Source: Nocardia vulneris (GTDB lineage Bacteria > Actinomycetota > Actinomycetes > Mycobacteriales > Mycobacteriaceae). Taken from it: 64,000 bases of DNA. The notes under the pieces were generated by a model, which made no database searches, was not told the DNA's origin, and worked only from the letters and a program-made list of their open reading frames with translations. The DNA is taken from assembly GCF_001613425.1 (NCBI RefSeq), contig NZ_BDCI01000052.1:62001-126000 (forward strand). The letters run 5' to 3'. The first letter of the stretch is position 1. Every line of letters starts with the position of its first letter. A program made the translations under genes and the position numbers. Shown piece after piece: positions 1 to 35,691 of this stretch.

Positions 1-27342
<27,342 letters not shown>

Positions 27343-27345
<3 letters not shown>

Positions 27346-27355
27346 CCGTAACCTC
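27343..27355 (-). promoter_or_regulatory. Ribosome binding site and TTG start of the NRPS
   Basis: On the minus strand GAGG (27355-27352) is followed after 6 nt by TTG (27345-27343), which opens the frame that enters the first C-domain motif (PLSPAQLGIW) about 25 codons later. The only other in-frame choice close by is TTG at 27375, with a weaker GGGGA upstream. In-frame stops lie further upstream, near 27451-27459. Confidence 0.6.
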
Positions 27356-27721
27356 GCTTCCGGAACACCACGCAAGCGCTCCCCGACGACACCCGGACAG
27401 GACGCACACCTATCCCAGCGTGGCGCCCGTGTCTCGGGGTTCAGTTCTCATATCAATCAGGCAAAAAAGCTCATTGGCACTATCTGTCGGCCAGGGTGAC
27501 CTTGTTACATAGGCGCGACCGCGTCCTTTACCCACCCACCGGCACCGCCGGCAATCTCGCTGCAGATCACCGATCCAATCTACCGTCGTCACGCGCACCG
27601 AACCAACCAACCGCCATAGCCGACGAACATGATCACAGGCAGCGCCGTTGCGGCCGATCCGAGTACCTCGTGTTGTGGTCCTCACATCCTGCGCGACGGG
27701 TCGCGACCGGGGTGCGGCGGG
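27346..27721. other. Gene-free stretch upstream of the NRPS
   Basis: 376 bp between the NRPS start and the end of cobM. It is less GC-rich than the genes around it and should hold the NRPS promoter. I see no convincing -35/-10 pair and nothing like an actinobacterial iron box (TTAGGTTAGGCTAACCTAA). A 91-codon minus-strand frame (27410-27685) has no family resemblance and is probably chance. Confidence 0.6.
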
Positions 27722-28471
27722 TCAGCTCTGGCGGATCCGCGCCGGGTCGTAGAGGTGGGATTGCGCACACGACGGCGTCGCCGACAGCGCGCGCCCGACC
27801 AGGATCACCGCGGCCTGCCGCAGCCCCGCCGCCGCCACCTGATCGGCGATATCGGCGAGGGTGCCGCGCAGGACCAGCTGGTCCGGCTGGCTGGCCCGGT
27901 AGACCACCGCGACCGGACAGTCCGCGCCGTACTCGCCGACCAGCTCCGCGGCCAGCTCGCGAATCCGGGTGATGGCCAGGTGCAGCACGAGGGTGGCGCC
28001 CGTGGCGGCGAACCCGGACAGCGCCTCGGTGGCGGGCATCGCGGTCGACCGGGCCCGGGTGCGGGTGAGCACCACCGACTGGACCACCTCGGGGACGGTG
28101 AGTTCGGTGCCGAGCAGGGCCGCCGCGGCGGCGTAGGCAGGCACGCCGGGCGTGACGTCCCAGGCGATACCGAGCTCGTCGAGGCGCCGGGTCTGCTCGG
28201 TCAGCGCCGAGTAGAGCGACGGGTCGCCCGAGCACAGCCGGGCCACGTCCTTGCCGGAATCGTGCGCCCGCACCAGGTGCGCGGTGATCTGGTCGAGGTC
28301 CAGCTGCTGGGTGTCGATCAGTTCCGTGCCGGGTGCGCAGTGGGCCAGCACTTCCGGGTCCAGGTAGGTGCCCGCATACAGGCACACCGGCGCGGCGCGC
28401 AGCAGGCCGACCGCGCGCACGGTGAGCAGATCGGCCGCGCCCGGCCCGGCCCCGATGAAGTGCACGGTCAT
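27722..28471 (-). CDS. cobM: Precorrin-4 C(11)-methyltransferase
   Basis: 249 aa, normal length for CobM. This cytosolic SAM-dependent enzyme methylates C-11 of precorrin-4 in aerobic cobalamin (B12) synthesis. The N-terminus has the tetrapyrrole methylase glycine loop (FIGAGPGAADLLTV), followed by the YAGTYLDPE stretch and a GDPSLYSAL motif near residue 82 that helps bind SAM. The C-terminus ends SHLYDPARI, close to the SHLY ending common in CobM. No other cob genes lie in the window, so it is a detached member of the pathway. It has the same strand as the NRPS, but a 376-bp gap and an unrelated role argue against co-transcription. Confidence 0.93.
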   Translation of the reverse strand: MTVHFIGAGPGAADLLTVRAVGLLRAAPVCLYAGTYLDPEVLAHCAPGTELIDTQQLDLDQITAHLVRAHDSGKDVARLCSGDPSLYSALTEQTRRLDELGIAWDVTPGVPAYAAAAALLGTELTVPEVVQSVVLTRTRARSTAMPATEALSGFAATGATLVLHLAITRIRELAAELVGEYGADCPVAVVYRASQPDQLVLRGTLADIADQVAAAGLRQAAVILVGRALSATPSCAQSHLYDPARIRQS

Positions 28472-28522
28472 GCCGGTGAGTTTAGGCAGGTGACCGTGCG
28501 GTCGAGCGGAGACGTCGGCGGG

Positions 28523-28948
28523 TCAGGCCGTCGCGTTGAAGTGGGCGATCACCTTGCTGGGTCGCAACCGGACGACGAGTTCGCCCGGCACGCCGTTGCG
28601 CTTGCCGAACTCTTCGGCCCGGTCCGCACCCATGTACCGGCCGCCGATCTCGGTGGCGGTGCGCAGCAGTTCGTCCGGGTCTTCGGAGAGCGTGACGAAT
28701 CCACGCAACTGCACCGACGGGTACGGCGGCGCCTCGCCGTCGACGACCACGGCGACCCGGCCGTCCCGCAGGAATGCCTTGCCCTTGCTCGTCGTCTTGC
28801 CGGTATTGAAGACCAGCTCGTCGCCCTCGAGCACGAACCAGACCGGTGTCACCATCGGGCTGCCGTCGGCGGCGACGAAGGCCACCTTGCCCGTCCGCGT
28901 GCCGTGCTGCAGGAACTCGCGCACCTCAGGATCGGAAAGTGATGCCAT
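28523..28948 (-). CDS. PPOX-class F420-dependent oxidoreductase-like protein
   Basis: 141 aa split-barrel protein of the pyridoxamine-5'-phosphate-oxidase-like superfamily, F420-dependent subgroup common in actinobacteria. Visible features are the early strand GKVAFVAADGSPMVTPVWFV, the FNTGKTTSKGKAFLRDGRVAV segment that usually contacts the cofactor phosphate, and a C-terminal VVRLRPSKVIAHF strand. These small enzymes bind F420 or FMN and reduce varied substrates; the substrate here cannot be told. It lies 51 bp upstream of cobM on the same strand and could share its transcript. Confidence 0.8.
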   Translation of the reverse strand: MASLSDPEVREFLQHGTRTGKVAFVAADGSPMVTPVWFVLEGDELVFNTGKTTSKGKAFLRDGRVAVVVDGEAPPYPSVQLRGFVTLSEDPDELLRTATEIGGRYMGADRAEEFGKRNGVPGELVVRLRPSKVIAHFNATA

Positions 28949-29019
28949 GAGTTCAGCCTATGGGCAGACGGCACCGGGCACCGCGCACCGCGGCGCGCAT
29001 GTTGCCGACCGCCGCCGGA

Positions 29020-29637
29020 TCAGATCGCGCCTTGTTCCCGGGCCCGCGCCACCGCCGAGGTCCGCGACCGCACGCCGAGCTTCGCGTAGATGTGCACCAG
29101 ATGGGATTTGACGGTGGTCTCGCTCAGGAACAGCTCCTTGGCGATCTCGCGGTTGGACCGGCCGTCGGCGACCAGCCGCAGCACCTCGATCTCGCGCGGG
29201 CTCAGTGTGGTGTCGGCGCGGCGCACCCTGGTCATGAGCTTCGACGCCACCGCGGGCGACAGCACGCTCTCCCCCGCGGCGGCCGCGCGCACGGCGGCGA
29301 GCAGTTCGGCCGGCGGCGTGTCCTTCAGGATGTAGCCGCAGGCGCCCGCCTCGATGGCGCCGAGGATATCGGCGTCGGTGTCATAGTTGGTGACCACCAA
29401 GACATTCGGCGGCTGTGGAAGTGCGCGCAGTTCCGCGGTGGCGTCCGCGCCGGAACGGCCCGGGCCGAAGCTCAGGTCCATCAGCACCAGATCCACCGCG
29501 GTGGTCGCGCAGAACGCGACAGCCGCCTCGGCGGTCGGCACGTCGCCGACGACGATGAGATCGTCGCCGCCGCCCAGCAGCGCGCGCAGCCCCGCGCGCA
29601 CGATCGCGTGATCGTCGGCGAGCAGCAGGCGGATCAT
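29020..29637 (-). CDS. NarL/LuxR-family response regulator
   Basis: 205 aa. Receiver domain (about 1-120) with acidic pair D8/D9, phospho-acceptor D54 (in VLMDLSF) and the conserved Thr/Lys positions (VVTNYD; GYILKDTPP). A LuxR-type helix-turn-helix follows at about 140-195 (TTLSPREIEVLRLVADGRSN, then ETTVKSHLVHIYAKLGVRSR). The start ATG overlaps the stop of the upstream kinase by 4 nt (ATGA), so the pair is translationally coupled. Phosphorylation by that kinase should switch on DNA binding. The divergent ABC transporter is the obvious candidate target. Confidence 0.93.
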   Translation of the reverse strand: MIRLLLADDHAIVRAGLRALLGGGDDLIVVGDVPTAEAAVAFCATTAVDLVLMDLSFGPGRSGADATAELRALPQPPNVLVVTNYDTDADILGAIEAGACGYILKDTPPAELLAAVRAAAAGESVLSPAVASKLMTRVRRADTTLSPREIEVLRLVADGRSNREIAKELFLSETTVKSHLVHIYAKLGVRSRTSAVARAREQGAI

Positions 29638-30797
29638 GGCCGGTCCGCCCAGAGCGGAAACGCGACGGTCACCGCGGTATGCCCCGGCTCCGACTCCACC
29701 GCCATGGTGCCGCCCTGCTGCTCTACGCGCGAGCGCATGGCGGCCAGGCCGAAGGAACCCGACGGCGGCTGGTCGAGCACGTCGGCGCCGATGCCGACCC
29801 CGTCGTCCACGACGTCGAGCAGGACCTGCGCGTCGGCGTAGGTCAGCGTCAGACGCAGCCGGGCCGCGTCGGCGTGGCGCACCACGTTCGCGACGGCACC
29901 CTGCGCGATCCGCACCAGGGCCGCCTCGATCGGCATCGGCAAGCGCTCGGGAGCGCCCTCCACCACCAGCCGGGCGGTGCACTCGGGGGTGTTGGCGCGC
30001 AAGCAGATTCGCTCCAGCGCCTGGGCCAGCGACTGCCCCTCCAACGCGGCCGGGGTCAATTCGGCGATCAGCCTTCGGGTTTCGGCGAGGTTCTCGGCCG
30101 CGGTCTCGCGCGCCAAGACGATCTGTTGCAGCGCAGGGTGTTCCGGTGCCGACTGCTCGGCGGCGTGCAGGAGCAACTGGATACTGCTCAGCCCCTGCGC
30201 GACCGTGTCGTGGATTTCCTGGGCCAGCCGTTCCCGTTCGGCCAGCTTGCCCGCGGTGCGTTCCTGCTCCGCGAGAGTGGCTCGGGTGCTGAGCAATTCG
30301 TCGATCAGGCGCTGCCGCTGCGCCGACTCGCGAAACAGTGCCTGATAACCCAGGCCGATGCCGACCGCCACCGCCGCGCCGAAGATCGGGCCGATCACCC
30401 CGGCCACCGACCAGCCACGGTGCATACCGAAGCCGAGCACCGCGATCGCGGTCGATGCCGCGACAGCCACCAGACTCCACGGCCGGGGCAGCAGGTGCAG
30501 ATAGAGGAAGAACAAGCCGAAAGCCAGGTAGCCCGCGTCGGGGGCGAGCACGACCAGGCCGAGCCACCACACCGTGAGCGCCCCCAGCCACCACTGGATA
30601 CCGCCCGGGCGTCCGTTCAACACCGACCCAGCGAAGTAGGTCAGCAGGAACAGCGCGGTCGACGCCACCACGGGCAGCGGGTGCGCCGCGCCGGGCAGCA
30701 GCGCGCGGACGGCGACCACCACCGCCAGCGCCGTCACCAGCACATGCAGGCCGTACCGCAGCGCGGTGAAGACGGGCGTGAGCGGTGACGAGTGCAC
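29634..30797 (-). CDS. NarL-type sensor histidine kinase
   Basis: 387 aa membrane kinase. The first ~155 residues are hydrophobic, with about five or six transmembrane helices and little extracytoplasmic sequence. A coiled linker follows, then the HisKA_3 dimerisation segment ERERLAQEIHDTVAQGLSS with phospho-acceptor His196, and an HATPase_c domain (DDGVGIG; GSFGLAAMRSRVEQQGG). This DesK/NarX-like form senses through membrane helices, often for membrane or antibiotic stress. The GTG at 30797 is the first possible start after an in-frame TAA, and a GGGAGG abuts it with no spacer, so the real start may be leaderless or slightly downstream. Confidence 0.9.
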   Translation of the reverse strand: MHSSPLTPVFTALRYGLHVLVTALAVVVAVRALLPGAAHPLPVVASTALFLLTYFAGSVLNGRPGGIQWWLGALTVWWLGLVVLAPDAGYLAFGLFFLYLHLLPRPWSLVAVAASTAIAVLGFGMHRGWSVAGVIGPIFGAAVAVGIGLGYQALFRESAQRQRLIDELLSTRATLAEQERTAGKLAERERLAQEIHDTVAQGLSSIQLLLHAAEQSAPEHPALQQIVLARETAAENLAETRRLIAELTPAALEGQSLAQALERICLRANTPECTARLVVEGAPERLPMPIEAALVRIAQGAVANVVRHADAARLRLTLTYADAQVLLDVVDDGVGIGADVLDQPPSGSFGLAAMRSRVEQQGGTMAVESEPGHTAVTVAFPLWADRP

Positions 30798-30927
30798 CCT
30801 CCCAGCTTATGTGCGGCTACCTCGGCGGCATCCATCGAAAGGTGTAAAACGGCACCCACCGTTCGATCGGGCACGGTTCCTCCGCCGGTGCGATGGCGGC
30901 GGGCGCCGCGCGGGGAACAGTGAAATC

Positions 30928-31986
30928 ATGTTCGTCGCACTCCGAGATCTGCGCGCCGCCCGCGGTCGCTTCCTGCTCATCACCCTGGTCGTCACGCTGG
31001 TGGCGTTGCTGGTGAGTTTCCTGAGCGGGCTCACCGCGGGGCTGGCGCACCAGAACATCTCGGCCGTGCAGTCGTTCCCCGGGGACACGGTGGTGTTCGC
31101 CGACACCGGCGGGCAGCCCTCGTTCGAGGCCTCGACGCTGAGCCGGGAACAGGTCGCGGCCTGGCAGTCCGCGGCGGGACCCGACGGCACGGTCGACCCC
31201 ATCGGCATCAGTCACGGCAAGGTCGATCCCGGCGGGCGGGCAGCGACGCAGGTCGCGCTGTTCGGCACGCAGGGCACGGCTTTCGGCAACCGTTCCGCAA
31301 CCGCGACCGGCAGCGTGGTGCTGAGCGCCGGCGCGGCCACGGAACTCGGTGCGGCGGCGGGCGATTCGGTCACCATCGATGGGCGCGCGTTCACCGTGCA
31401 GGCCGTCGCCGGGGACGACTGGTACAGCCACACGCCGGTGGTGTGGCTGACCCTCACCGATTGGCAGACGCTCGACCCGCGGGCGGGCGCGGCGACCGTG
31501 CTCGCGGTTTCCGGTGTGCCCGATATCGCGGCGGTGAACGCGGCCGCGCGTACCCAGACGACGAGTTCGTCCGGCGCGCTCTCGGCGCTCAGCGCCTACC
31601 AGGCCGAAAACGGTTCGCTGACATTGATGACGGTGCTGCTCTTCGTCATCTCGGCGCTGGTGATCGGCGCGTTCTTCACCGTGTGGACGGTGCAGCGGAT
31701 GCCCGATATCGCGACCCTGAAAGCACTCGGCGCGACCTCCGGTTCCCTCGTCCGCGATGCTCTCGCGCAAGCCGCGATCGTACTGAGCGCCGGAGTGGCG
31801 GTCGGTCTCGGCATCACGGTCACCGCAGCGGCTTTCCTCGGGGACGCGCTTCCGTTCGTCCTCAGCCCGGCCACCACACTGCTGCCCGCGGCCGCGTTGA
31901 TCGTGCTCGGTCTGCTCGGTGCCACGTTCGCCTTGCGCTTCCTGTTCACCACCGATCCGTTGACCGCGCTCGGCGCGGCACGTTGA
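30928..31986 (+). CDS. FtsX/MacB-type ABC transporter permease
   Basis: 352 aa. One N-terminal membrane helix (about 13-38, ITLVVTLVALLVSFLSG), a roughly 200-residue extracytoplasmic domain, then three C-terminal helices starting near LMTVLLFVISALVIGAFF: the usual one-plus-three topology of the FtsX/MacB superfamily. The conserved PDIATLKALGATSGSL loop between TM2 and TM3 contacts the ATPase. ATG 30928 was chosen because the protein begins there with the usual MFVALRDLRAARGR amphipathic start. It pairs with the ATPase gene 20 bp downstream. Substrate unknown; such pairs often move lipids, peptides or antibiotics, or are part of envelope stress sensing with the adjacent kinase. Confidence 0.9.
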   Translation: MFVALRDLRAARGRFLLITLVVTLVALLVSFLSGLTAGLAHQNISAVQSFPGDTVVFADTGGQPSFEASTLSREQVAAWQSAAGPDGTVDPIGISHGKVDPGGRAATQVALFGTQGTAFGNRSATATGSVVLSAGAATELGAAAGDSVTIDGRAFTVQAVAGDDWYSHTPVVWLTLTDWQTLDPRAGAATVLAVSGVPDIAAVNAAARTQTTSSSGALSALSAYQAENGSLTLMTVLLFVISALVIGAFFTVWTVQRMPDIATLKALGATSGSLVRDALAQAAIVLSAGVAVGLGITVTAAAFLGDALPFVLSPATTLLPAAALIVLGLLGATFALRFLFTTDPLTALGAAR

Positions 31987-32006
31987 GCCACTGGAGATTT
32001 CCCGAC

Positions 32007-32768
32007 ATGAGCACCACCGCACTCACCGTCGACGACGTGACCCTCACCTACCCCGACGGCGCCGGTCGCCTCACCGCGCTGGACCGAGTGAGCCTGCGCG
32101 TCGAAGGCGGCGACATCGCCGCGATCACCGGCCCCTCCGGCTCCGGAAAATCCAGCCTGCTCGCCGTCGTCGCCACCCTGATCCGTCCCGACTCCGGCCG
32201 GATCGAACTCCGAACCCCCAGCGGCAGTGTCGATCTCGCCACCGCCGGTCGCCGCGAGGCCGCCGCGCTGCGCCGTTCGTCCCTCGGCATCGTCTTCCAG
32301 CAGCCGAACCTGATTCCCGCGCTGACCGCCCTCGAACAACTCGAGGTGATGACGCACCTGGGCCAGCAGCTCCGCCCTTCCGCTCGCCGTCGCCGCGAAA
32401 CACGCTCCAGGGCAATGGAACTCCTGGATTCCGTCGGCCTCGCCGACCAGCACGCCAAACGCCCCGCCCAACTCTCCGGCGGCCAACGCCAACGCGTCAA
32501 CATAGCCCGCGCCCTCATGAACACCCCCGCCCTCCTCGTCATCGACGAACCCACCAGCGCCCTCGACACCGAAAGAGGCTCCGCCATAATCGATCTCATC
32601 CTCACCATCACGAAAACCCACAACACCGCAACCCTTCTCGTCACCCACGACCACACCCACCTCCCCCAAATGACCACCGTCCACCACCTGACCGACGGCC
32701 ACCTGACCCACACCCGAAACAGCGAAAACTGGAACGTTCCAAAGCAATTGGTTCCAAAAACAGCCTGA
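32007..32768 (+). CDS. ABC transporter ATP-binding protein (MacB/LolD-like)
   Basis: 253 aa. Complete nucleotide-binding domain: Walker A GPSGSGKSS (near residue 43), Q-loop FQQPNLIPALTA, signature LSGGQRQRVNIARAL, Walker B LLVIDEPTSALD and the H-loop VTHD. The best family match is the LolD/MacB type, which fits the FtsX-like permease just upstream. The tail after the H-loop is His- and Thr-rich and C-heavy at the DNA level. A 12-bp palindrome (TGGAACGTTCCA, 32730-32741) falls in the last codons, just before a truncated gene remnant, so the 3' end may be close to an old junction. Confidence 0.93.
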   Translation: MSTTALTVDDVTLTYPDGAGRLTALDRVSLRVEGGDIAAITGPSGSGKSSLLAVVATLIRPDSGRIELRTPSGSVDLATAGRREAAALRRSSLGIVFQQPNLIPALTALEQLEVMTHLGQQLRPSARRRRETRSRAMELLDSVGLADQHAKRPAQLSGGQRQRVNIARALMNTPALLVIDEPTSALDTERGSAIIDLILTITKTHNTATLLVTHDHTHLPQMTTVHHLTDGHLTHTRNSENWNVPKQLVPKTA

Positions 32769-32781
32769 TCGTGAATCCATC

Positions 32782-33141
32782 TTGACCGTCCTGGCCAACT
32801 GTGTTCTCCCTGCGGAGCGCGGGACGATGTACATTGACCTGGTAACGGGCCTTCTGCCCGCAGCCGCCCGACACTTCCTGGAGAGCGTCATGACCGCTGG
32901 CTACGAATACCAAAACGAACTCATCAGGACCTACTTTTTCGAAGGCAAGGCAGAGGGCAAAGCCGAGGGCAAAGCCAACGGCGAGGCCAGTGCGCTGCTG
33001 CGGGTTCTGCGCCATCGCGGCTTCGAAATCAGCGACGCTCTCGCAACTCGAGTCGAGCAGCAGACCGACATCGCCCAACTCGATGTCTGGCTCGATCGCG
33101 CCCTAGACGCCGCCTCGCTCGACGAGGTATTCGGCGAGTAA
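32782..33141 (+). pseudogene. C-terminal remnant of an Rpn/PD-(D/E)XK-type (transposase-associated) protein
   Basis: About 119 codons. The tail has an unmistakable pattern: YEYQNELIRTYFFEGKAEGK with repeated GKAEGKAEGKA, then a helix pair ending in WLDRALDAASLDEVFGE. This is the C-terminus of a ~270-300 aa actinobacterial family with an N-terminal nuclease-like (Rpn/PDDEXK) domain. That N-terminal half is missing; the frame simply runs back into the ABC ATPase gene. I read it as a decayed fragment. A short protein could start at ATG 32827 (or TTG 32782), but neither has a good ribosome site. The family name is from memory, not from a search. Confidence 0.6.
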
Positions 33142-33170
33142 GCCCCCCCGGGGGCCGCAATGCCTCGCGA

Positions 33171-34091
33171 TCAGGCGCGCAGACCGAGTAGGGCGTTGTG
33201 TTCGCGGTGGACCTTGGTGCGGAGGGTGTCTACGAAGGCGGCTACTTCGGGGCGGCGGAGGGTTTCGGGGCGGGCGACCAGCCAGTAGGCGAGGCTGACG
33301 GAGACGGTGTCGGGGAGGACGCGGATCAGGTCGGGGTGGCGGTCGGCCATGAAACACGGGAGCAGGCCGAGGCCCGCGGCGGCCCGGGTGGCCTCGACAT
33401 GGACGAAAACGTTTGTGGAAGTGACGGATTCACGCATGGCGGGGGCGAAGCTGGACGCCAGGTCCAGGTCGTCCACCTGCAGCATGGAATCGATGAAGTA
33501 GACGAGGGGGTGCGCGGCGAGGTCGTCGATGGTGGCCGGAGTGCCGTGCTCGCGCAGATAGTCCCGGGAACCGTAGAGGCCGAGACAGTAGTCGGAGAGC
33601 CGAATCGCGGTGGCGCGATGCACCTGCGGCTCGCCGACCACCACCTCGAGATCGAGCCCGGACCGCTGCGTCGACGCCCGCCGGGTGGTCGCCACGATCT
33701 CGACGGTGATCTTGGGATGCTGCCGCTGCACCTCGGCGGCGGCCGGCGCGGCGAGATAGGCGCTGAAACCGTCGGTCGCCGAAATCCGCACCACCCCTTC
33801 CAACACCCGGACACCGCCCGCGTCCGCACCGAGTGACTTGACCGCCGACTCGACGACCTCGGCCGCCGCCAGCGCCTCCCGCCCGAGATCGGTGAGCTCC
33901 CAACCGCCCGCGGCCCGGGTCAGCACCCGCCCGCCCAGCGTGTGCTCGAGCGCGGCGATCCGCCGGGAGATGGTGGTGTGGTTGATGCCGAGCTCCTCGG
34001 CGGCGGACACGAATCGCCCGGAGCGCCCGACCGCCAACAGCACCAGCAGGTCGTCGGCGCTGGGACGCCGCGCGGAGCCGGCCATATTCAC
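33171..34091 (-). CDS. LysR-family transcriptional regulator
   Basis: 306 aa. N-terminal winged HTH (about 10-70: LLVLLAVGRSGRFVSAAEEL, NHTTISRRIAALEHTLG) and a C-terminal effector-binding domain. GTG 34091 is chosen because GAGG lies 7 nt upstream; ATG 34085 is the alternative, and a longer frame to 34190 adds an unrelated leader. It is divergent from the MHS transporter/3-hydroxybutyrate dehydrogenase pair, the classic layout for a LysR regulator controlling its neighbour, perhaps with 3-hydroxybutyrate or a related short acid as inducer (inference). Confidence 0.92.
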   Translation of the reverse strand: MNMAGSARRPSADDLLVLLAVGRSGRFVSAAEELGINHTTISRRIAALEHTLGGRVLTRAAGGWELTDLGREALAAAEVVESAVKSLGADAGGVRVLEGVVRISATDGFSAYLAAPAAAEVQRQHPKITVEIVATTRRASTQRSGLDLEVVVGEPQVHRATAIRLSDYCLGLYGSRDYLREHGTPATIDDLAAHPLVYFIDSMLQVDDLDLASSFAPAMRESVTSTNVFVHVEATRAAAGLGLLPCFMADRHPDLIRVLPDTVSVSLAYWLVARPETLRRPEVAAFVDTLRTKVHREHNALLGLRA

Positions 34092-34146
34092 AGCCGCGCC
34101 TCGCCGACAAGCCACTGCGCCGCGCATGCAGCGGGCTGGAAGAAGA

Positions 34147-34234
34147 TGCACGCGCCCATGTGTGCATTCTCGCAGATACGTACTGCACATCTAGTCATTG
34201 CGGACAAACCGATCTGCACTAATACTTCGTTGCA
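34147..34234. promoter_or_regulatory. Two copies of TGCAC-N11-TGCA in the LysR/MHS divergent promoter
   Basis: TGCAC at 34147 pairs with TGCA at 34163, and TGCAC at 34215 pairs with TGCA at 34231. Both copies have the same 16-bp offset, and they lie 68 bp apart. A further TGCA stands at 34184. LysR regulators usually bind a recognition and an activation site spaced by a few helical turns, so these are candidate sites. Position and symmetry are read directly; function is inferred. Confidence 0.4.
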
Positions 34235-34299
34235 GCCGAGATTTGTGGGGGCCATCACATCTGGCACCGAGTGTGGCCCCGGGCACGAAGGAGAGTTCG

Positions 34300-35691
34300 A
34301 TGAGCGTGCGCAGTGCATTGTGGCCGACGGGCGACGACCCGGGCGGGGCACCGACCGGCCTGAGACGGGTGGTCGCCGCGTCCATGGCGGGCACGGTCGT
34401 CGAATGGTATGAGTTCTTCCTCTACGGCACTGCCGCGACACTGGTCTTCAGCAAGGTGTTCTTCGCGAAGGGCACCAGCGATCTGGACGCGATCCTCGCC
34501 GCGTTCGTCACCTATGCCGTCGGCTTCGCCGCTCGCCCGTTGGGCGGCATCGTCTTCGGGCATTTCGGCGACAAGTACGGACGCAAGAAACTGTTGCAGT
34601 TCAGCCTGATCCTGGTGGGCAGCGCGACCTTCCTGATGGGCTGTCTGCCGACCTTCGGCCAGATCGGCTACTGGGCGCCCGCGCTGCTGGTGGTCCTGCG
34701 CTTCATCCAGGGTTTCGCGGTCGGCGGCGAATGGGGCGGCGCGGTACTGCTTGTCGCTGAACACAGTCCGAGTCGCAGCCGCGGTTTCTGGGCGAGCTGG
34801 CCGCAGGCCGGGGTGCCGATGGGAAATCTGCTGGCGACCGTCGTGCTGCTGGCCTTGACCACCTGGCTGTCGGAGTCGGCGTTCCTGAGTTGGGGCTGGC
34901 GCGTGGCCTTCTGGCTGTCCGCGGTGGTGGTACTGGTCGGTTACTACATCCGCACCAAGGTCACCGACGCGCCCATTTTCGTTGCGGCACAGCAGGAAAT
35001 GGAGCAGATCAAGGCGACCTCGCTGAGCGTGGTCGAGGTGTTGCAGCGGTATCCGCGTGGCGTGCTCACCGCGATGGGCCTGCGCTTCGGCGAGAACATC
35101 CTCTACTACCTGGTGGTCACCTTCACCATCACCTATCTCAAGGTGCAGGTGCACGTGGACACCAAGGTCATCCTGTGGTGGCTGCTCGCCGCGCACGCGG
35201 TGCACTTCTTCGCCGTGCCGCTGGCGGGCCGGCTCTCGGATCACTTCGGCAGGCGCCCGGTGTATCTGGCCGGCGCGGTCACGGCGGGCACCTGGGGCTT
35301 CTTCGCCTTTCCGATGATGGACAGCGGGCACAACGCGGTCATCATGTCCGCGATCATCATCGGCCTGCTGTTCCACGCGCTGATGTACGCGGGACAGCCC
35401 GCGATCATGGCCGAGATGTTTCCCACCCGGATGCGGTATTCCGGTGTCTCCCTGGGCTATCAGGTGACCTCGATCGTGGCGGGTTCGCTTGCGCCGATCA
35501 TCGCGGTCCGGCTGCTCAACGAATACGACTCGGCCGTGCCGATCGCGATCTATCTGGCTGTCGCGGCGGCCATCACCGCGGTCGCCGTGTTCTTCGCCCG
35601 CGAAACGAAAGGATTGGACTTGGCCACCGTCGATCTCGCCGACGCCGAGTATCTGGCAACGCAACCCACCGCCCCGGTGAACGCGAAATGA
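34300..35691 (+). CDS. MHS-family (metabolite:H+ symporter) MFS transporter
   Basis: 463 aa, about 12 membrane helices. The TM2-TM3 loop reads GHFGDKYGRKK, and the N-terminus has SMAGTVVEWYEFFLYGTAA, the signature of metabolite:H+ symporters (ShiA/ProP/KgtP relatives). ATG 34300 has AAGGAG 6 nt upstream. Members import small organic acids, so with a 3-hydroxybutyrate dehydrogenase overlapping by 4 nt (ATGA) downstream it probably takes up 3-hydroxybutyrate or a related carboxylate (inference). Control by the divergent LysR protein is likely. Confidence 0.93.
   Translation: MSVRSALWPTGDDPGGAPTGLRRVVAASMAGTVVEWYEFFLYGTAATLVFSKVFFAKGTSDLDAILAAFVTYAVGFAARPLGGIVFGHFGDKYGRKKLLQFSLILVGSATFLMGCLPTFGQIGYWAPALLVVLRFIQGFAVGGEWGGAVLLVAEHSPSRSRGFWASWPQAGVPMGNLLATVVLLALTTWLSESAFLSWGWRVAFWLSAVVVLVGYYIRTKVTDAPIFVAAQQEMEQIKATSLSVVEVLQRYPRGVLTAMGLRFGENILYYLVVTFTITYLKVQVHVDTKVILWWLLAAHAVHFFAVPLAGRLSDHFGRRPVYLAGAVTAGTWGFFAFPMMDSGHNAVIMSAIIIGLLFHALMYAGQPAIMAEMFPTRMRYSGVSLGYQVTSIVAGSLAPIIAVRLLNEYDSAVPIAIYLAVAAAITAVAVFFARETKGLDLATVDLADAEYLATQPTAPVNAK

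Noticed and set aside
27410..27685. 91-codon minus-strand frame upstream of the NRPS
   Set aside because: No ribosome site, no family resemblance and mixed third-position composition. It overlaps the expected NRPS promoter.
27346..27721. Iron box expected if the NRPS makes a siderophore
   Set aside because: No sequence close to the IdeR/DmdR 19-bp palindrome was found, so iron control is not supported.
33142..33155. GCCCCCCCGGGGGC between the remnant and the LysR gene as a terminator
   Set aside because: The dyad has no room for a loop and no T-tract; it may contribute to ending transcription but cannot be called.
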